From: Elusimicrobia bacterium RIFCSPHIGHO2_02_FULL_57_9
GTDB taxonomy: Bacteria; Elusimicrobiota; Elusimicrobia; UBA1565; UBA9628
Direction of reading: 5' to 3'
Length of the DNA stretch: 5,521 bases
Assembly (NCBI GenBank): GCA_001800015.1
Contig: MGUO01000192.1
Coordinates: 1-5,521 of the forward strand
How positions within the stretch are numbered: the first letter of the stretch is position 1; each line of letters starts with the position of its first letter. Position numbers and translations under genes: made by a program. The notes beneath the pieces are model-generated. The model was not told the origin of the DNA, ran no database searches, and saw only the letters and a program-made list of their open reading frames with translations. Below are positions 4,904-5,521 of the stretch, in pieces.

Positions 4904-5521
4904 CGCCGGGGATATCGGCGACTTTGTGGGGGGCCGAGCCGTCGGCGTCCATGACGTAGAGGCTGGGTTTCTTGCCGTTGCGATTCGAGGCAAAGGCGAG
5001 GAAGCGGCCGTCGGGCGACCAGGAGGGGTTTTCGTTGGACCCCTTGCCCTTGGTCAGCTGGCGGATCTGGTTGCCGGTCACGTCCACGATATAAATATCC
5101 ATCTTGTCCTTGTTGTTGACCCTTCCGGCGAAGGCGATCCACTCCCCGGTGGGTGACCAGGAGGGGGAATCGCACCAATTGAGGTTGGTCAGGCGCTTGG
5201 CGCGATGCGTGGCCATGTCCAGGACGTAAATCTGGGGGTTGCCGGCCCGGTCGGAGACAAAGGCGACCTGGGAGGAGTCCGGCGAGAAAGTGGGGGAGGA
5301 GTCCGCCCCGAAATGCTGGGTCAACTGGGTCACCGAGCCGGAATTTAAGTCTTTGACGTAGAGATTGGGGCTTTTCTGGCGCGAGAGAGTCATGAGCAGC
5401 TGATTGCCGTCATGGGAGAAGCCCCCGGCGATATTAAGCCCCTGTTGGGTGGAGACGGGCCGGGATTTGCCCTGCTCCAGGTCGAAGATGAAGAGATCGG
5501 GATTGCCGTCCTTGTAGCTGG
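4875..5521 (-). CDS. tolB: TolB-like beta-propeller protein, C-terminal part (runs off the window)
   Basis: The frame is open from the window edge to the stop at 4875-4877, giving the last 214 residues of a protein that normally has about 430. An internal ATG at 5393 is not the start, because the sequence upstream of it is clearly coding (YKDGNPDLFIFDLE). Successive PD40/WD40-like blades are visible, with cores SPTFSPDSSQVAFVSDRAG, SPSWSPTGEWIAFAG and NPSWSPDGRFLAFASNRNG, each followed by an IYV/LYV-x-D strand. It closes with YTPNWSN, the strand that completes the propeller. TolB is the periplasmic part of the Tol-Pal system and binds the lipoprotein Pal to help outer-membrane constriction and integrity. 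The N-terminal domain and signal peptide lie outside the window. Its last 29 bases recur at 2118-2146. Other PD40 proteins are possible, but blade spacing and the ending fit TolB. Confidence 0.85.
   Translation of the reverse strand, partial: SYKDGNPDLFIFDLEQGKSRPVSTQQGLNIAGGFSHDGNQLLMTLSRQKSPNLYVKDLNSGSVTQLTQHFGADSSPTFSPDSSQVAFVSDRAGNPQIYVLDMATHRAKRLTNLNWCDSPSWSPTGEWIAFAGRVNNKDKMDIYIVDVTGNQIRQLTKGKGSNENPSWSPDGRFLAFASNRNGKKPSLYVMDADGSAPHKVADIPGGSYTPNWSN

Noticed and set aside
1..5521. tRNA, rRNA or known riboswitch
   Set aside because: I found no cloverleaf, rRNA core motif or familiar riboswitch consensus on either strand by eye.

Overview
The window reads as a chromosomal stretch from a Gram-negative-type bacterium with mid-range GC, probably from an environmental lineage. 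The evidence is a TolB beta-propeller gene (Tol-Pal system, outer-membrane bacteria) and a membrane-anchored nucleotide-sugar dehydratase of the CapD/PglF/WbpM family. I cannot assign a phylum. Three start codons (232, minus-strand 4493, minus-strand 4741) lie only 5 to 10 bases after a good -10 hexamer and have no Shine-Dalgarno sequence, so this organism probably uses leaderless or nearly leaderless mRNAs.

Layout. 1-231 is non-coding, with a short direct repeat that resembles an insertion-sequence end, then a -10 box. 232-2121 (+) encodes the intact CapD/PglF-type dehydratase. 2118-2294 (minus) is a decayed second copy of the 3' end of tolB whose stop codon overlaps the dehydratase stop. 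2206-2697 (+) is a zeta-toxin-like kinase that has lost its N-terminal P-loop, followed by a 28-residue small protein (2700-2786) that looks like a shortened partner. 2805-3004 holds a dense run of stem-loops, and 3005-3240 holds no clear gene. 3241-4493 (minus) is an overlapping two-gene unit: a GHKL-type ATPase and a small STAS-like protein. It is driven by a near-consensus promoter that carries two copies of a palindromic operator. 4566-4741 (minus) is the stub of an AAA ATPase of the AAA_14/DUF4143 type, still behind a good promoter. 4875-5521 (minus) is the C-terminal half of tolB, which runs off the window.

How the parts fit. The 2.75 kb between the dehydratase and the intact tolB is bounded by a 29-base exact direct repeat that is the last 29 bases of tolB, including its stop. 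The outer copy continues into further, decayed tolB sequence. The simplest reading is that tolB and the dehydratase gene once faced each other with overlapping stops, and that accessory DNA later entered at the 3' end of tolB, restoring that end and stranding the old one. Inside this segment most genes are broken. The ATPase/STAS pair is the only intact unit and keeps a full regulatory region, so it is the best candidate for a functional accessory system. It looks like a partner-switching (anti-sigma kinase/antagonist-like) module with no sigma factor in view.
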